Below, one piece after another: positions 9,984-18,740 of a stretch of DNA of 64,000 bases. Positions within the stretch are counted from its first letter, which is position 1; each line of letters opens with the position of its first letter. A program made the translations under genes and the position numbers. Location of the stretch: the NCBI RefSeq assembly GCF_004535825.1, contig NZ_SGVY01000021.1, positions 1-64,000 of the forward strand, given 5' to 3'. Source of the stretch: Segatella hominis (lineage in GTDB: Bacteria > Bacteroidota > Bacteroidia > Bacteroidales > Bacteroidaceae). Under the pieces are notes generated by a model. That model saw only the letters and a program-made list of their open reading frames with translations, made no database searches and had not been told where the DNA came from.

Positions 9984-10637
9984 TTATTCCTTTTCTTGTT
10001 CATTTTCCTTCTTTCCTCCTCCCAACTGTTCCAGTTCCTTACGACAGAAAAGTAAGAGCGAGATGACACCTACAGAAACGCAGGAATCAGCGAAATTGAA
10101 TACTGGGTCGAAGAAAGTACCATGCTGTCCACCGAAGAAAGGCACCCAGTCTGGCCACGTATAAGTGAAAAATGGGAAGCGGAACATATCCACCACCTTG
10201 CCCATCAGCACACCAGCATAACCCGTTCCGAAAGGCACCATATAGGAAACATATTCGGTGGATGAAGCCGTGAAGATGAGACCGTAGAAGATGGAGTCCA
10301 GCATATTGCCGATGGCACCCGTCAGCACCAATGCCACAAGATAGATGTACAGCTTGCGGTGGGTTCCGCGCTGAATGATGCGGCGCAGATACCAGAACAG
10401 CACGCAGATGGCAACAATTCTCAGCAGACTGAGCCAGAACTTGCCGATGAACGACATGCCCCATGCCATACCATTATTCTCGACGAACTCAATATAAAAC
10501 CAATCTGTAACACGAACCGACTCGCCAAGGCAAAAATGGGTTTTGATATAGAGCTTGATAATCTGGTCGATTATCAAGAGTATCACCACCATTGCCGTGA
10601 CGAGCCAGCCTGTCTTTACCTTTTTATTTTCTTTCAT
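9984..10637 (-). CDS. lspA: Lipoprotein signal peptidase (signal peptidase II)
   Basis: A 217-residue inner-membrane aspartyl protease that removes signal peptides from prolipoproteins. It has four hydrophobic segments, the conserved DQIIK early in the chain, NNGMAWG (54-60), and the catalytic aspartates at D150 (VVDMF) and D184 (FNFADS). It is slightly longer than proteobacterial enzymes, as usual for Bacteroidota, with an extra loop near residues 155-175. It abuts the DksA-like gene (no gap) and the DUF4296 lipoprotein gene, in the family arrangement often seen in this phylum. Confidence 0.95.
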   Translation of the reverse strand: MKENKKVKTGWLVTAMVVILLIIDQIIKLYIKTHFCLGESVRVTDWFYIEFVENNGMAWGMSFIGKFWLSLLRIVAICVLFWYLRRIIQRGTHRKLYIYLVALVLTGAIGNMLDSIFYGLIFTASSTEYVSYMVPFGTGYAGVLMGKVVDMFRFPFFTYTWPDWVPFFGGQHGTFFDPVFNFADSCVSVGVISLLLFCRKELEQLGGGKKENEQEKE

Positions 10638-11030
10638 TTATTTACGATTTCTTGCCTCCTTGGAAGCTACACTCAATGTGGCATGAGGAACAGCACGAAG
10701 ACGCTCTTTAGGAATCAGCTCACCAGTTTCACGGTCGATACCATAAGTCTTGTTTTCGATACGGACCAGCGCTGCCTCCAAACCCTTGATGAATTTCTGC
10801 TGGCGCTGTGCCATCTGTATGATCTCTTCCTTACTCTGGGCCTCACTACCCTCTTCGAGAGCCTTGTAGGTAGGTGATGTATCTACGATATCATTACTGT
10901 CGGAATGATTCAGCTGAGCCATCATCTCCTTGTAGTTCAAACGAGCCACTTTCAATTTCTCTTCAATAATAGCGCGGAACTCCTCGAGCTCCTCATCGCT
11001 ATAACGTAGTTTTTCGTTAGCCATAGACAT
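10638..11030 (-). CDS. TraR/DksA-family transcription regulator lacking zinc-finger cysteines
   Basis: A 130-residue protein with a long N-terminal coiled coil (about 10-95) and the C-terminal TYGIDRETGELIPKERL block that aligns with the zinc-finger globule of DksA-like proteins. DksA acts in the secondary channel of RNA polymerase with ppGpp. No cysteine is present: residue 99, usually Cys in GIC, is Asp, so zinc is probably not bound. First gene of a dksA-like/lspA/DUF4296 set. An ATG two codons downstream is an alternative start. Confidence 0.85.
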   Translation of the reverse strand: MSMANEKLRYSDEELEEFRAIIEEKLKVARLNYKEMMAQLNHSDSNDIVDTSPTYKALEEGSEAQSKEEIIQMAQRQQKFIKGLEAALVRIENKTYGIDRETGELIPKERLRAVPHATLSVASKEARNRK

Positions 11031-11215
11031 TTATTGTTATGCAGTTATTAATCTTGTTTATTTAGTTATTTTTGTTTCCGGATAAACAGCAGAAGTTAGA
11101 AGCAAACAGTTGGGGAAACTCCTTCTTGAGGGGAATTCCGGCTCCACTCGGGAGGGACTCCGTCTCTGCTTTTCGGGGATATTCCTGACTCCTTACTTCT
11201 AACTCCTTACATTAT

Positions 11216-14200
11216 TTAATTCTTCTCTACGAGAAGGTTCAACTTAAAGTCATCAAATTCGGTCTCGACACCTGCGTTGTCACCGATTTCGATGCTGTCT
11301 GCCAACACCTGACCCTTGATGTAGTCGCCGAATGCCTCGATGGCTGCGTTGGTCTCCTCATTGGAAGCCACTGTCACCTTGATGCGGTCGGTAATCTCCA
11401 AGCCGGTCTCCTTGCGGAGGTTCTGGATACGGTTGATCAACTCACGTGCCATACCCTCCTTCTTCAACTCTGGAGTCAATTCTACCTCAAGTGCCACGGT
11501 CAGATTGCCCTCGTTAGAAACGAGCCATCCTGGGATATCCTCAGAGATAATCTCCACGTCGGCTACCTCTACTACGGCTTCCTGTCCGTCGATATTCAAT
11601 GTGATGTTGCCTGCCTTCTCGAAAGCTGCAATCTGATCCTGATCGAGTGCTGACATCTGGGCTGCAACACCCTTCATCAGCTTGCCGAACTTCTTACCCA
11701 TCACTCTGAAGTTACACTTCACCTTCTTCACGAGAATGCCCTGACCCTCAATGAAGTTCACCTCCTTCACGTTCACCTCGTTCTTCAACAGGCCAGCTAC
11801 AGCCTCGATGTGTGCTTTCTGTACATCATCTACGGCAGGAATCATGATCTGCTGGAGTGGCTGGCGCACCTTGATGTTCACCTTGCGGCGCAATGCCAAT
11901 ACCATAGAAGTAATCTTCTGGGCGATGGCCATACGCTCCTCCAAGTCTGCATCGATAGCAGCTTCATCAGCTACTGGGAACTTATCCAGGTGTACGCTCT
12001 TCAACTCGCCGCCCAAGTCGTGATACAACTCGTCAGCATAGAATGGAGCGAATGGAGCCAACAACTTAGCCACTGTCATCAGACAAGTATAGAGAGTCTG
12101 GTAAGCGCTCAACTTATCCTCGCTCATCTCCTTACCCCAGAAACGTTTACGGTTCAGACGAACATACCAGTTAGAGAGGTCATCGTTGACGAAAGCGTCG
12201 ATGAGACGGCCTGCGCGGGTTGGATCGTAGCCAGCCAACTCTCTGTCAACGCCCTTGATGAGGGTATTGAGTGAAGAGAGAATCCAGCGGTCGATCTCTG
12301 GGCGCTTCTCGAATGGCACCTGAGCAGCCTCTGCATCGAAACCATCTACGTTAGCATAGAGGGCGAAGAAGCTGTATGTATTATATAAGGTACCGAAGAA
12401 CTTACGACGAGTCTCGTCCACACCATTAGGGTCGAACTTGAGGTTGTCCCAAGGCTCACTGTTGGTCATCATATAGAAACGAACAGGGTCGGCACCATAC
12501 TTATCGATCATCTCGAAAGGGTTGGTCACATTGCCCACGTGCTTACTCATCTTGTTGCCCTTAGCATCGAGCACGAGACCAGAAGAGATGACGTTCTTGA
12601 AGGCTACGCTGTCGAATACCATGGTAGCGATAGCATGCAGGGTGAAGAACCATCCACGGGTCTGATCCACGCCCTCATTGATGAAGTCGGCTGGATAGAA
12701 CTTAGGAGGAATAGCATATCCCTCGTAGGTGCTGTGGATGAGTGCATCGCGGTCTGCCTCTGTGCCACGAGCCATCTCACCCTCGAATGGGTAGTGGAGC
12801 TGGGCGTAAGGCATTGAACCTGAATCAAACCAAACGTCAATCAAGTCGCTCTCACGATACATTGGCTTGCCCTCCTCGTTGACCAATACAATCTTGTCAA
12901 CGTATGGACGGTGGAGGTCAATCTTATCATAGTTTTCCTGACTGTAGTCGCCAGGCACGAAACCATTCTCTTTCAATGGGTTGCTTTGCATGATGCCAGC
13001 AGCCACAGACTTCTCGATTTCAGCATAGAGTTCCTCGAGACTGCCGATGCACTTCTCGCCACGGTTCTCATCACGCCAGATTGGCAATGGAGTACCCCAG
13101 AAGCGGGAACGTGAAAGGTTCCAGTCGTTCAGGTTCTCAAGCCAGTTGCCGAAACGGCCAGTACCGGTGCTCTCTGGCTGCCAGTTGATGGTCTTGTTGA
13201 GTTCTACCATGCGCTCCTTGCGGGCAGTATCCTTGATAAACCAGCTATCCAACGGATAATAGAGGATAGGCTTGTCGGTACGCCAGCAGTGAGGATAGTT
13301 GTGCACGTGCTTCTCACTCTTGAAAGCCTTGCCCTCCTGCTTCAACTCGTAGCAGATTACGATGTTCAGGTCTTCAGCCTTATCAGAAGCCTTCTTATCC
13401 CAAACACCATCCACATTAAACTGTGGATCGTAGGCATTCTTCACGTAGTCGCCTGCGTGATGAGCGTATGCCTCCTTGTTGACGCAAGCGCTTACGAAGT
13501 TGGCATCGAGGTCTTCGATGAGATAGAACTTACCCTGGAGGTCAACCATAGGGCGGGTCTCGCCCTTCTTATTAATAAGGTAGAGCGCAGGGATGTTGGC
13601 ATCCTTAGCTACCTTGGCATCATCAGCACCGAATGTAGGAGCGATATGAACGATACCGGTACCATCATCGGTAGTAACGTAGTCGCCGAGGATGACACGG
13701 AAAGCCTCGCTGTCCATCTCAACAAACTTATCGCGACCATCCTCAGAAGCGAATACCTTCTCAGGATGAGCAGCAGCATATTCTGTAACGAACTGAGGCG
13801 CAAAGGCATCTACCTTCTCGCATGGCTTCACCCAAGGAAGGAGCTGCTCGTAGTGCAAACCTTCGAGGTCGGTACCCTTCATGTGGTCGATGATGCGCCA
13901 TGGGCACAGCTTCTTCTCCTTGTCGAATGGAAGGAGATCGCCCTCCTTGCACTCCTGGTCAGCCTTCAGATAAGAACCTACCAAAGCCTCAGCCATCACG
14001 AGTGTCATAGGCTCGCCATTGTAGAGGTTGTAGGTCTCAATAGCTACATAGTCAATCTTAGGACCCACACAGAGAGCCACATTTGATGGCAATGTCCAAG
14101 GTGTAGTAGTCCATGCGATGAAATATGGTTTACCCCACTTGGTCCATTCAGCCTTAGGATCCTTGATGAGGAACTGTGCTGTGGTGGTGAGGTCCTTCAC

Positions 14201-14827
14201 GTCGCGGTAGCAGCCAGGCTGGTTCAACTCGTGAGAACTCAAACCGGTACCTGCACCTGGAGAATAAGGCTGGATGGTGTAACCCTTGTAGAGCAAGCCC
14301 TTGTTGTAGAGCTGCTTGAGGAGCCACCAGAGGGTCTCGATATACTTGTTATCGTAAGTGATATAAGGATGATCGAGATCTACGAAGTAACCCATTTTCT
14401 CGGTCAGATCACGCCATTCAGCAGTGAACTTCATCACGTTCTCGCGACACTTATGGTTGTAGTCCTCTGTAGAGATATACTTCTCAGAAGCCTTGTTGTC
14501 AATATCCTTCTTGGTAATGCCGAGTTCCTTCTCGACACCGAGTTCAACAGGAAGTCCGTGAGTATCCCATCCCGCCTTGCGGTGTACCTGAAAACCCTTC
14601 ATAGTCTTGTATCTGTTGAATGTATCCTTGATACTACGTGCCAACACGTGGTGAATACCCGGGTGGCCGTTAGCTGATGGAGGTCCCTCGAAGAAGATAA
14701 ACTGAGGGCAGCCTTCACGCTCGTCAATAGACTTGTGGAAGATATCATTCTTCTCCCACTCTGCTAAAACGTCATTGTTGGTCTTTGTCAAATTCAGACC
14801 ATTGTGCTCGGCAAATTTCTTAGCCAT
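11216..14827 (-). CDS. ileS: Isoleucyl-tRNA synthetase
   Basis: A 1,203-residue class I aminoacyl-tRNA synthetase from the ATG at 14827. The HIGH motif appears as HPGIHH (55-60) and KMSKS as KMSKH near residue 757, with the editing domain between them. The long C-terminal region without a Cys-rich zinc finger (DUF5915-like) resembles the eukaryote-like IleS type often less sensitive to mupirocin; that clade call is inference. The frame extends 41 codons upstream, but a TAACTTTG promoter box lies inside that extension, so the shorter start is chosen. Confidence 0.93.
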   Translation of the reverse strand: MAKKFAEHNGLNLTKTNNDVLAEWEKNDIFHKSIDEREGCPQFIFFEGPPSANGHPGIHHVLARSIKDTFNRYKTMKGFQVHRKAGWDTHGLPVELGVEKELGITKKDIDNKASEKYISTEDYNHKCRENVMKFTAEWRDLTEKMGYFVDLDHPYITYDNKYIETLWWLLKQLYNKGLLYKGYTIQPYSPGAGTGLSSHELNQPGCYRDVKDLTTTAQFLIKDPKAEWTKWGKPYFIAWTTTPWTLPSNVALCVGPKIDYVAIETYNLYNGEPMTLVMAEALVGSYLKADQECKEGDLLPFDKEKKLCPWRIIDHMKGTDLEGLHYEQLLPWVKPCEKVDAFAPQFVTEYAAAHPEKVFASEDGRDKFVEMDSEAFRVILGDYVTTDDGTGIVHIAPTFGADDAKVAKDANIPALYLINKKGETRPMVDLQGKFYLIEDLDANFVSACVNKEAYAHHAGDYVKNAYDPQFNVDGVWDKKASDKAEDLNIVICYELKQEGKAFKSEKHVHNYPHCWRTDKPILYYPLDSWFIKDTARKERMVELNKTINWQPESTGTGRFGNWLENLNDWNLSRSRFWGTPLPIWRDENRGEKCIGSLEELYAEIEKSVAAGIMQSNPLKENGFVPGDYSQENYDKIDLHRPYVDKIVLVNEEGKPMYRESDLIDVWFDSGSMPYAQLHYPFEGEMARGTEADRDALIHSTYEGYAIPPKFYPADFINEGVDQTRGWFFTLHAIATMVFDSVAFKNVISSGLVLDAKGNKMSKHVGNVTNPFEMIDKYGADPVRFYMMTNSEPWDNLKFDPNGVDETRRKFFGTLYNTYSFFALYANVDGFDAEAAQVPFEKRPEIDRWILSSLNTLIKGVDRELAGYDPTRAGRLIDAFVNDDLSNWYVRLNRKRFWGKEMSEDKLSAYQTLYTCLMTVAKLLAPFAPFYADELYHDLGGELKSVHLDKFPVADEAAIDADLEERMAIAQKITSMVLALRRKVNIKVRQPLQQIMIPAVDDVQKAHIEAVAGLLKNEVNVKEVNFIEGQGILVKKVKCNFRVMGKKFGKLMKGVAAQMSALDQDQIAAFEKAGNITLNIDGQEAVVEVADVEIISEDIPGWLVSNEGNLTVALEVELTPELKKEGMARELINRIQNLRKETGLEITDRIKVTVASNEETNAAIEAFGDYIKGQVLADSIEIGDNAGVETEFDDFKLNLLVEKN

Positions 14828-14865
14828 ATTATCTGTATATTTATTATTATTTTTACTTTTGGGCG

Positions 14866-14873
14866 CAAAGTTA
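14866..14873 (-). promoter_or_regulatory. Promoter -7 box of ileS
   Basis: TAACTTTG on the minus strand lies 39 bp before the chosen ileS start. No good TTTG is seen at the -33 position. Confidence 0.55.
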
Positions 14874-14930
14874 CGAAAAAAATATCTTTCTACCGAATAA
14901 TCGCTTTTAAATTTATATAATTTTTCCATT

Positions 14931-14979
14931 AAAAATCCCGATTTAAACATCAGAATCGCTCTTGATGCCTAAATCGGGA
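14931..14979 (-). terminator. Terminator of the 47-codon membrane protein gene
   Basis: On the minus strand arms of about 10 bp (CCCGATTTA at 14937-14945 with 14970-14978, plus one flanking pair) are followed by ATTTTT. It falls between the small gene and the ileS promoter. Confidence 0.75.
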
Positions 14980-15054
14980 AACAATATCATGTAGGGCTGC
15001 AGCGGAAACCATCAGCCCAAATGCTAAAATCTAAAACGATTTTGGGGTTGAAAA

Positions 15055-15198
15055 TCAGTCCAGACTATCCAACCACTTCTGACCCCACTTACTTTTCAGC
15101 CAAAGTAACATAATAGATGCTATTAATGCAATAATGCCATAAATAATAGTCATTCCATCAGCGAATCCCATCAAAACTATAGTTAATGCAAAATCCAT
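15055..15198 (-). CDS. Small membrane protein (47 residues)
   Basis: A short open frame from ATG (15196-15198) to TGA (15055-15057). The product has a hydrophobic stretch of about 30 residues (roughly 3-34, one or two helices broken by FADGMT) followed by a basic, Trp-containing tail (WLKSKWGQKWLDSLD). It is framed by its own TATATTTG promoter box and a terminator hairpin, good support for a real gene. The function is unknown; the form suggests a single-pass inner-membrane protein with a cytoplasmic basic tail. Confidence 0.6.
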   Translation of the reverse strand: MDFALTIVLMGFADGMTIIYGIIALIASIMLLWLKSKWGQKWLDSLD

Positions 15199-15242
15199 AA
15201 CTCTTAACTCTGATTTAAAAATCAATATTCTGTTTGACTTTG

Positions 15243-15250
15243 CAAATATA
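15243..15250 (-). promoter_or_regulatory. Promoter -7 box of the small membrane protein gene
   Basis: TATATTTG on the minus strand stands 44 bp before the ATG. A TTTG lies further upstream but only about 13 bp away, closer than the usual 19-21. Confidence 0.5.
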
Positions 15251-15309
15251 AGAAAATATCCGGCAAAGTGGGATGATTCTATTCTATATTTAACAGTTTT
15301 TACACTAAA

Positions 15310-17310
15310 CTACAGGCTTTCCGCTTCCTGCAACCAGATGGTAGAAGTAGCATCAGAAGGCATGCGCCAGTCGCCACGAGGACTCAGGCTCACACTTCCC
15401 ACTTTCGGTCCATCAGGCAGACAGCTGCGCTTGAACTGCTGGTTGAAGAAACGGCGCACGAAGGTCTTGAGCCACTTCTTGATGGTCTCCTCATCATAGA
15501 AATCAGGATCATTATCACTGATCTTTACGCGCTCTCCTGTCGTCTCCAAGAAAGCCTTCTTGGCAAGCAGGAAGATCTTGCTCGGACGGAAACCGAAGCG
15601 CAGGAAATAGTAGAGAAAGAAATCATGCAACTCGTAAGGTCCCACCAAATCTTCCGTTTTCTGCTTGATATTGCCGTTTTCGTCGGCTGGTATCAGCTCC
15701 GGACTGATCGGCGTATCGATGATATCCTGTAGGGTAATGCGACTCTGCTCGTCCACCCCACTCTCTGCCACGTAGTTCACCAAGTGACGAATCAGGGTCT
15801 TAGGGATGCTGGCATTCACACCATACATACTCATGTGGTCGCCATTATAGGTAGCCCAACCGAGCGCCAATTCAGAGAGGTCGCCCGTACCGATTACCAT
15901 ACCGCCACACTGGTTGGCAAGATCCATCAGTATTTGTGTACGCTCGCGCGCCTGCGAATTTTCATAGGTTACATCATGCACCTCCATATCATGCCCGATG
16001 TCCTCGAAATGTTGAGTTACAGCCTTGGCGATGCTGATTTCACGGATGGTGATGCCGAGGCTCTCCATCAGCGTGATGGCATTGTTGTAGGTGCGGTCGG
16101 TGGTTCCGAATCCCGGCATAGTGACACCGATGATACCCTTGCGGTTCATGCCCAATTTATCGAATGTTTTCACGCAAACCAACAGGGCTAACGTAGAGTC
16201 CAGTCCTCCGCTGATGCCCACCACCACGGTCTTGGCGTGGGTATGCACGATTCGCTTCGCCAAACCCATCACCTGGATATTGAAAATCTCCTCGCAGGAA
16301 GCCTTCATATCGGTAGTAGCTGGGATGAAAGGATGTGGATTCACCTCGCGCTCCAATACAAAATCACGGACATTCTCGGCAGGATGTGTATCAATCACGG
16401 TGATACCAAACTGCTTGTTGAGCACGGAATATTTGATATTGCGCTGGGCATTCACGTAGGTAGAATTGGTGCGGCGTTCAGAACGAAGCTTCTCCACATC
16501 AATCTGAGCCACAACCATTTGAGCCTCTAAGCTGAAACGTTCACTTTCATCCAACAAAGCACCGTTTTCATAGATCAGAGCGTTGCCTCCATAGACCACA
16601 TCCTGAGTACTCTCACCAAATCCGCAGGAACTGTAAACATAACCGGTTATCGTGCGGGCACTCTGCTGGGAGAGCAGACTCTTCAGATAACTGTTCTTGC
16701 CAATCAGCTCATCTGTAGCCGAGAGGTTGAAGATGATATCAGCACCCGCCAAAGCCAACTTGTTGCTTGGAGGCGCAGGAGCCCAAACATCCTCACAGAT
16801 TTCCACACCAAACTGGAATCCGTCAAAGGTACGGAAGAGCTGCACGTCAGGAGTCAGTTTCACCTTATGTCCGGCAAAACGGATTTCCTGTTCACGGAGA
16901 TCCTGAGCCGATGCAAACCATCGCTTCTCATAGAACTCACTGTAGTTAGGCAGGTAGGTCTTTGGTACGATGCCCAATATCTGTCCCTGCTGAATGACGA
17001 TTGCACAGTTGAGCAACAGATCGCCAGCCACGACAGGAGCGCCCACAATGGCGATGATATCGAGTTTGCGGGTGAAATCGAGCAGCATCATCACGCTCTG
17101 TTCCGTTGCCTCCAACAGGATTTGCTGGCGGAAAAGGTCCTGACAGGTATATCCCGTGAGCGAAAGTTCAGGGAAAGTAATCACCTCCACACCCTTGCCC
17201 TCAGCCAAGATAATCTGTTCTTCTATCTTCTGAATATTGAAAATGACATCTCCCACACGTACTGCTGGGATTGCACTTGCCACCTTCATAAAGCCATATT
17301 TCATATTCAT
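15310..17310 (-). CDS. nadE: Glutamine-dependent NAD+ synthetase
   Basis: A 666-residue two-domain enzyme: an N-terminal nitrilase-type glutaminase supplies ammonia to a C-terminal synthetase that amidates nicotinate adenine dinucleotide. The Glu-Lys-Cys triad is visible at E48 (FPELSLTGY), K117 (VPKTYLPNY) and C172 (EICEDVW), and the ATP-PPase P-loop SGGLDS lies at 367-372. Start choice is open between Met1 and Met3. It follows the Smr gene by 20 bp, so the two probably share a transcript. Confidence 0.95.
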   Translation of the reverse strand: MNMKYGFMKVASAIPAVRVGDVIFNIQKIEEQIILAEGKGVEVITFPELSLTGYTCQDLFRQQILLEATEQSVMMLLDFTRKLDIIAIVGAPVVAGDLLLNCAIVIQQGQILGIVPKTYLPNYSEFYEKRWFASAQDLREQEIRFAGHKVKLTPDVQLFRTFDGFQFGVEICEDVWAPAPPSNKLALAGADIIFNLSATDELIGKNSYLKSLLSQQSARTITGYVYSSCGFGESTQDVVYGGNALIYENGALLDESERFSLEAQMVVAQIDVEKLRSERRTNSTYVNAQRNIKYSVLNKQFGITVIDTHPAENVRDFVLEREVNPHPFIPATTDMKASCEEIFNIQVMGLAKRIVHTHAKTVVVGISGGLDSTLALLVCVKTFDKLGMNRKGIIGVTMPGFGTTDRTYNNAITLMESLGITIREISIAKAVTQHFEDIGHDMEVHDVTYENSQARERTQILMDLANQCGGMVIGTGDLSELALGWATYNGDHMSMYGVNASIPKTLIRHLVNYVAESGVDEQSRITLQDIIDTPISPELIPADENGNIKQKTEDLVGPYELHDFFLYYFLRFGFRPSKIFLLAKKAFLETTGERVKISDNDPDFYDEETIKKWLKTFVRRFFNQQFKRSCLPDGPKVGSVSLSPRGDWRMPSDATSTIWLQEAESL

Positions 17311-17330
17311 AATTCTTCACTCTTCGTTCT

Positions 17331-18473
17331 TCACTTAATCGTAACCTGAGTTGCTCCATAACCATACTCCTGGAAGGAAGCATCCTGATAAGAGCAGGAC
17401 TTATAGCGGTAGTTCAGTTCATGGACGATGGCCTGGCGGAGCACTCCCTCACCCTTTCCATGGATGAAGATAATCTTCTGACCTTTGCGGTTCTTGTATT
17501 CAGCCATAGTCTTCTTGAACACATCTACCTGGTAGTGCAGGATATCAGCAGTATTCATGCCGGCAGTCGTCTCCAGCACCTCGTCAGCATGCAGGTCGAT
17601 CACCACGGTTCCGTCGTCCTTCTTCTGCTTCTTCTTGCTCTCGTTGGCGATAATCTTCTCGTCCTTATACATCTGCTCCTTCAATCTCTTGGAGTCAACG
17701 ACCAATGGTCTTGCCACCTCATCATTCTCCACGATGGTAAAGAGCAAGGCAGGTGTCTCGAAGAAATCATTCTCCTCGAAGAGATGCAACTTATAGAACT
17801 TCACTGGATCCAGACGGAACTGCACGTCGGTAGCTGGCTTGAGGAGGAAAGGCTTATCCTTCTTGTAGGCTACCATTTGGACGGCAATATGCCCCATCTC
17901 ATTAAGCACGTCACGACCGAATTCCTCGATGAAGAGCTTCGTGTTCGGTTCTACCTCTCCACAGCCCTTCAGCGTCCAGGCATTACCCTCAGCTACGAGA
18001 TAAGTATATTGGATATAATAGTTGCTGTCGTTGACGAAGTAAGTCTCGAAACGGGTATTCGTGATTTCCTTGATATCCACCGGTACGAAGGCAAGATAAG
18101 CGCTGAGCTTGTTGCCGCCGTCACGTTCACGGGCAGGAGCCTGGAAGGTAATCTCACGGTCGGCAGCATCATACTCGTCCACATTCATATCCACCTCCAC
18201 ATCATGCTGGTTGAGGATTGACTTAATGCTTCGGCTGTCGTTCTTCAGTTCCGTGTTGGAACGTTCCTCTGCAGCCTGTTTGGCATCCATTTTGGCAGAA
18301 ATCATTTTACCCATGGCATAATCGTCCTGTTCCACCACTACCACGTCGTGGATGGAAGTAGGAATCTCGAAGCCATCCTCGTCCATCACCATCACGATAT
18401 CTTTACCCTGGAAGCCGGAGATCTTTCCGCCTCCCACTTCACTCAGGAATCTTACTTTATCACCTATTTTCAT
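17331..18473 (-). CDS. DUF2027/Smr-domain protein
   Basis: A 380-residue protein with a small N-terminal beta-barrel (KIGDKVRFLSEVGGGKISG, DUF2027-like), a central beta-sandwich and a C-terminal Smr domain. The Smr signatures are DLHADEVLE near 298 and FIHGKGEGVLRQAI near 340. Smr domains are nucleases or nucleic-acid binding modules known from the C-terminus of MutS2. Here there is no MutS part, so the role is unclear. It is first gene of a pair with nadE and has its own promoter box. Confidence 0.85.
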   Translation of the reverse strand: MKIGDKVRFLSEVGGGKISGFQGKDIVMVMDEDGFEIPTSIHDVVVVEQDDYAMGKMISAKMDAKQAAEERSNTELKNDSRSIKSILNQHDVEVDMNVDEYDAADREITFQAPARERDGGNKLSAYLAFVPVDIKEITNTRFETYFVNDSNYYIQYTYLVAEGNAWTLKGCGEVEPNTKLFIEEFGRDVLNEMGHIAVQMVAYKKDKPFLLKPATDVQFRLDPVKFYKLHLFEENDFFETPALLFTIVENDEVARPLVVDSKRLKEQMYKDEKIIANESKKKQKKDDGTVVIDLHADEVLETTAGMNTADILHYQVDVFKKTMAEYKNRKGQKIIFIHGKGEGVLRQAIVHELNYRYKSCSYQDASFQEYGYGATQVTIK

Positions 18474-18496
18474 CTTTGTTTTCTATTTGTTTGGTG

Positions 18497-18504
18497 CAAA
18501 GATA
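18497..18504 (-). promoter_or_regulatory. Promoter -7 box of the Smr-nadE pair
   Basis: TATCTTTG on the minus strand, 23 bp before the ATG of the Smr gene. Confidence 0.5.
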
Positions 18505-18610
18505 CAAAAGATATTGTAAATGGCGAAAAGATTTATCTTTTTTATCACAATTCGTGCAGATTTCGATGAATTTGTCGAAAAACAATTCAGAGAAGGAAAA
18601 CAAACGAAAC

Positions 18611-18648
18611 AAAAAAACCGGTCAAGCTCTTCCAAAGAGCCCGACCGG
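18611..18648 (-). terminator. Terminator of the first amylase gene
   Basis: A stem CCGGTC (18618-18623) with GACCGG (18643-18648), plus an inner GCTCTT/AAGAGC stem, is followed on the minus strand by seven T. It differs from the hairpin shared by the other three amylases. Confidence 0.8.
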
Positions 18649-18740
18649 AAAACTTATTACTTTGATTAATTAAATATTGATATATTAGTATCTCTCAGAG
18701 AGAGAACGTATATCCCTAAGTATTTGAAGAGAGTTTATGA

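Noticed and set aside
14828-14950. 41-codon N-terminal extension of ileS
   Set aside because: A promoter box lies inside it, and the shorter start gives the normal family N-terminus.
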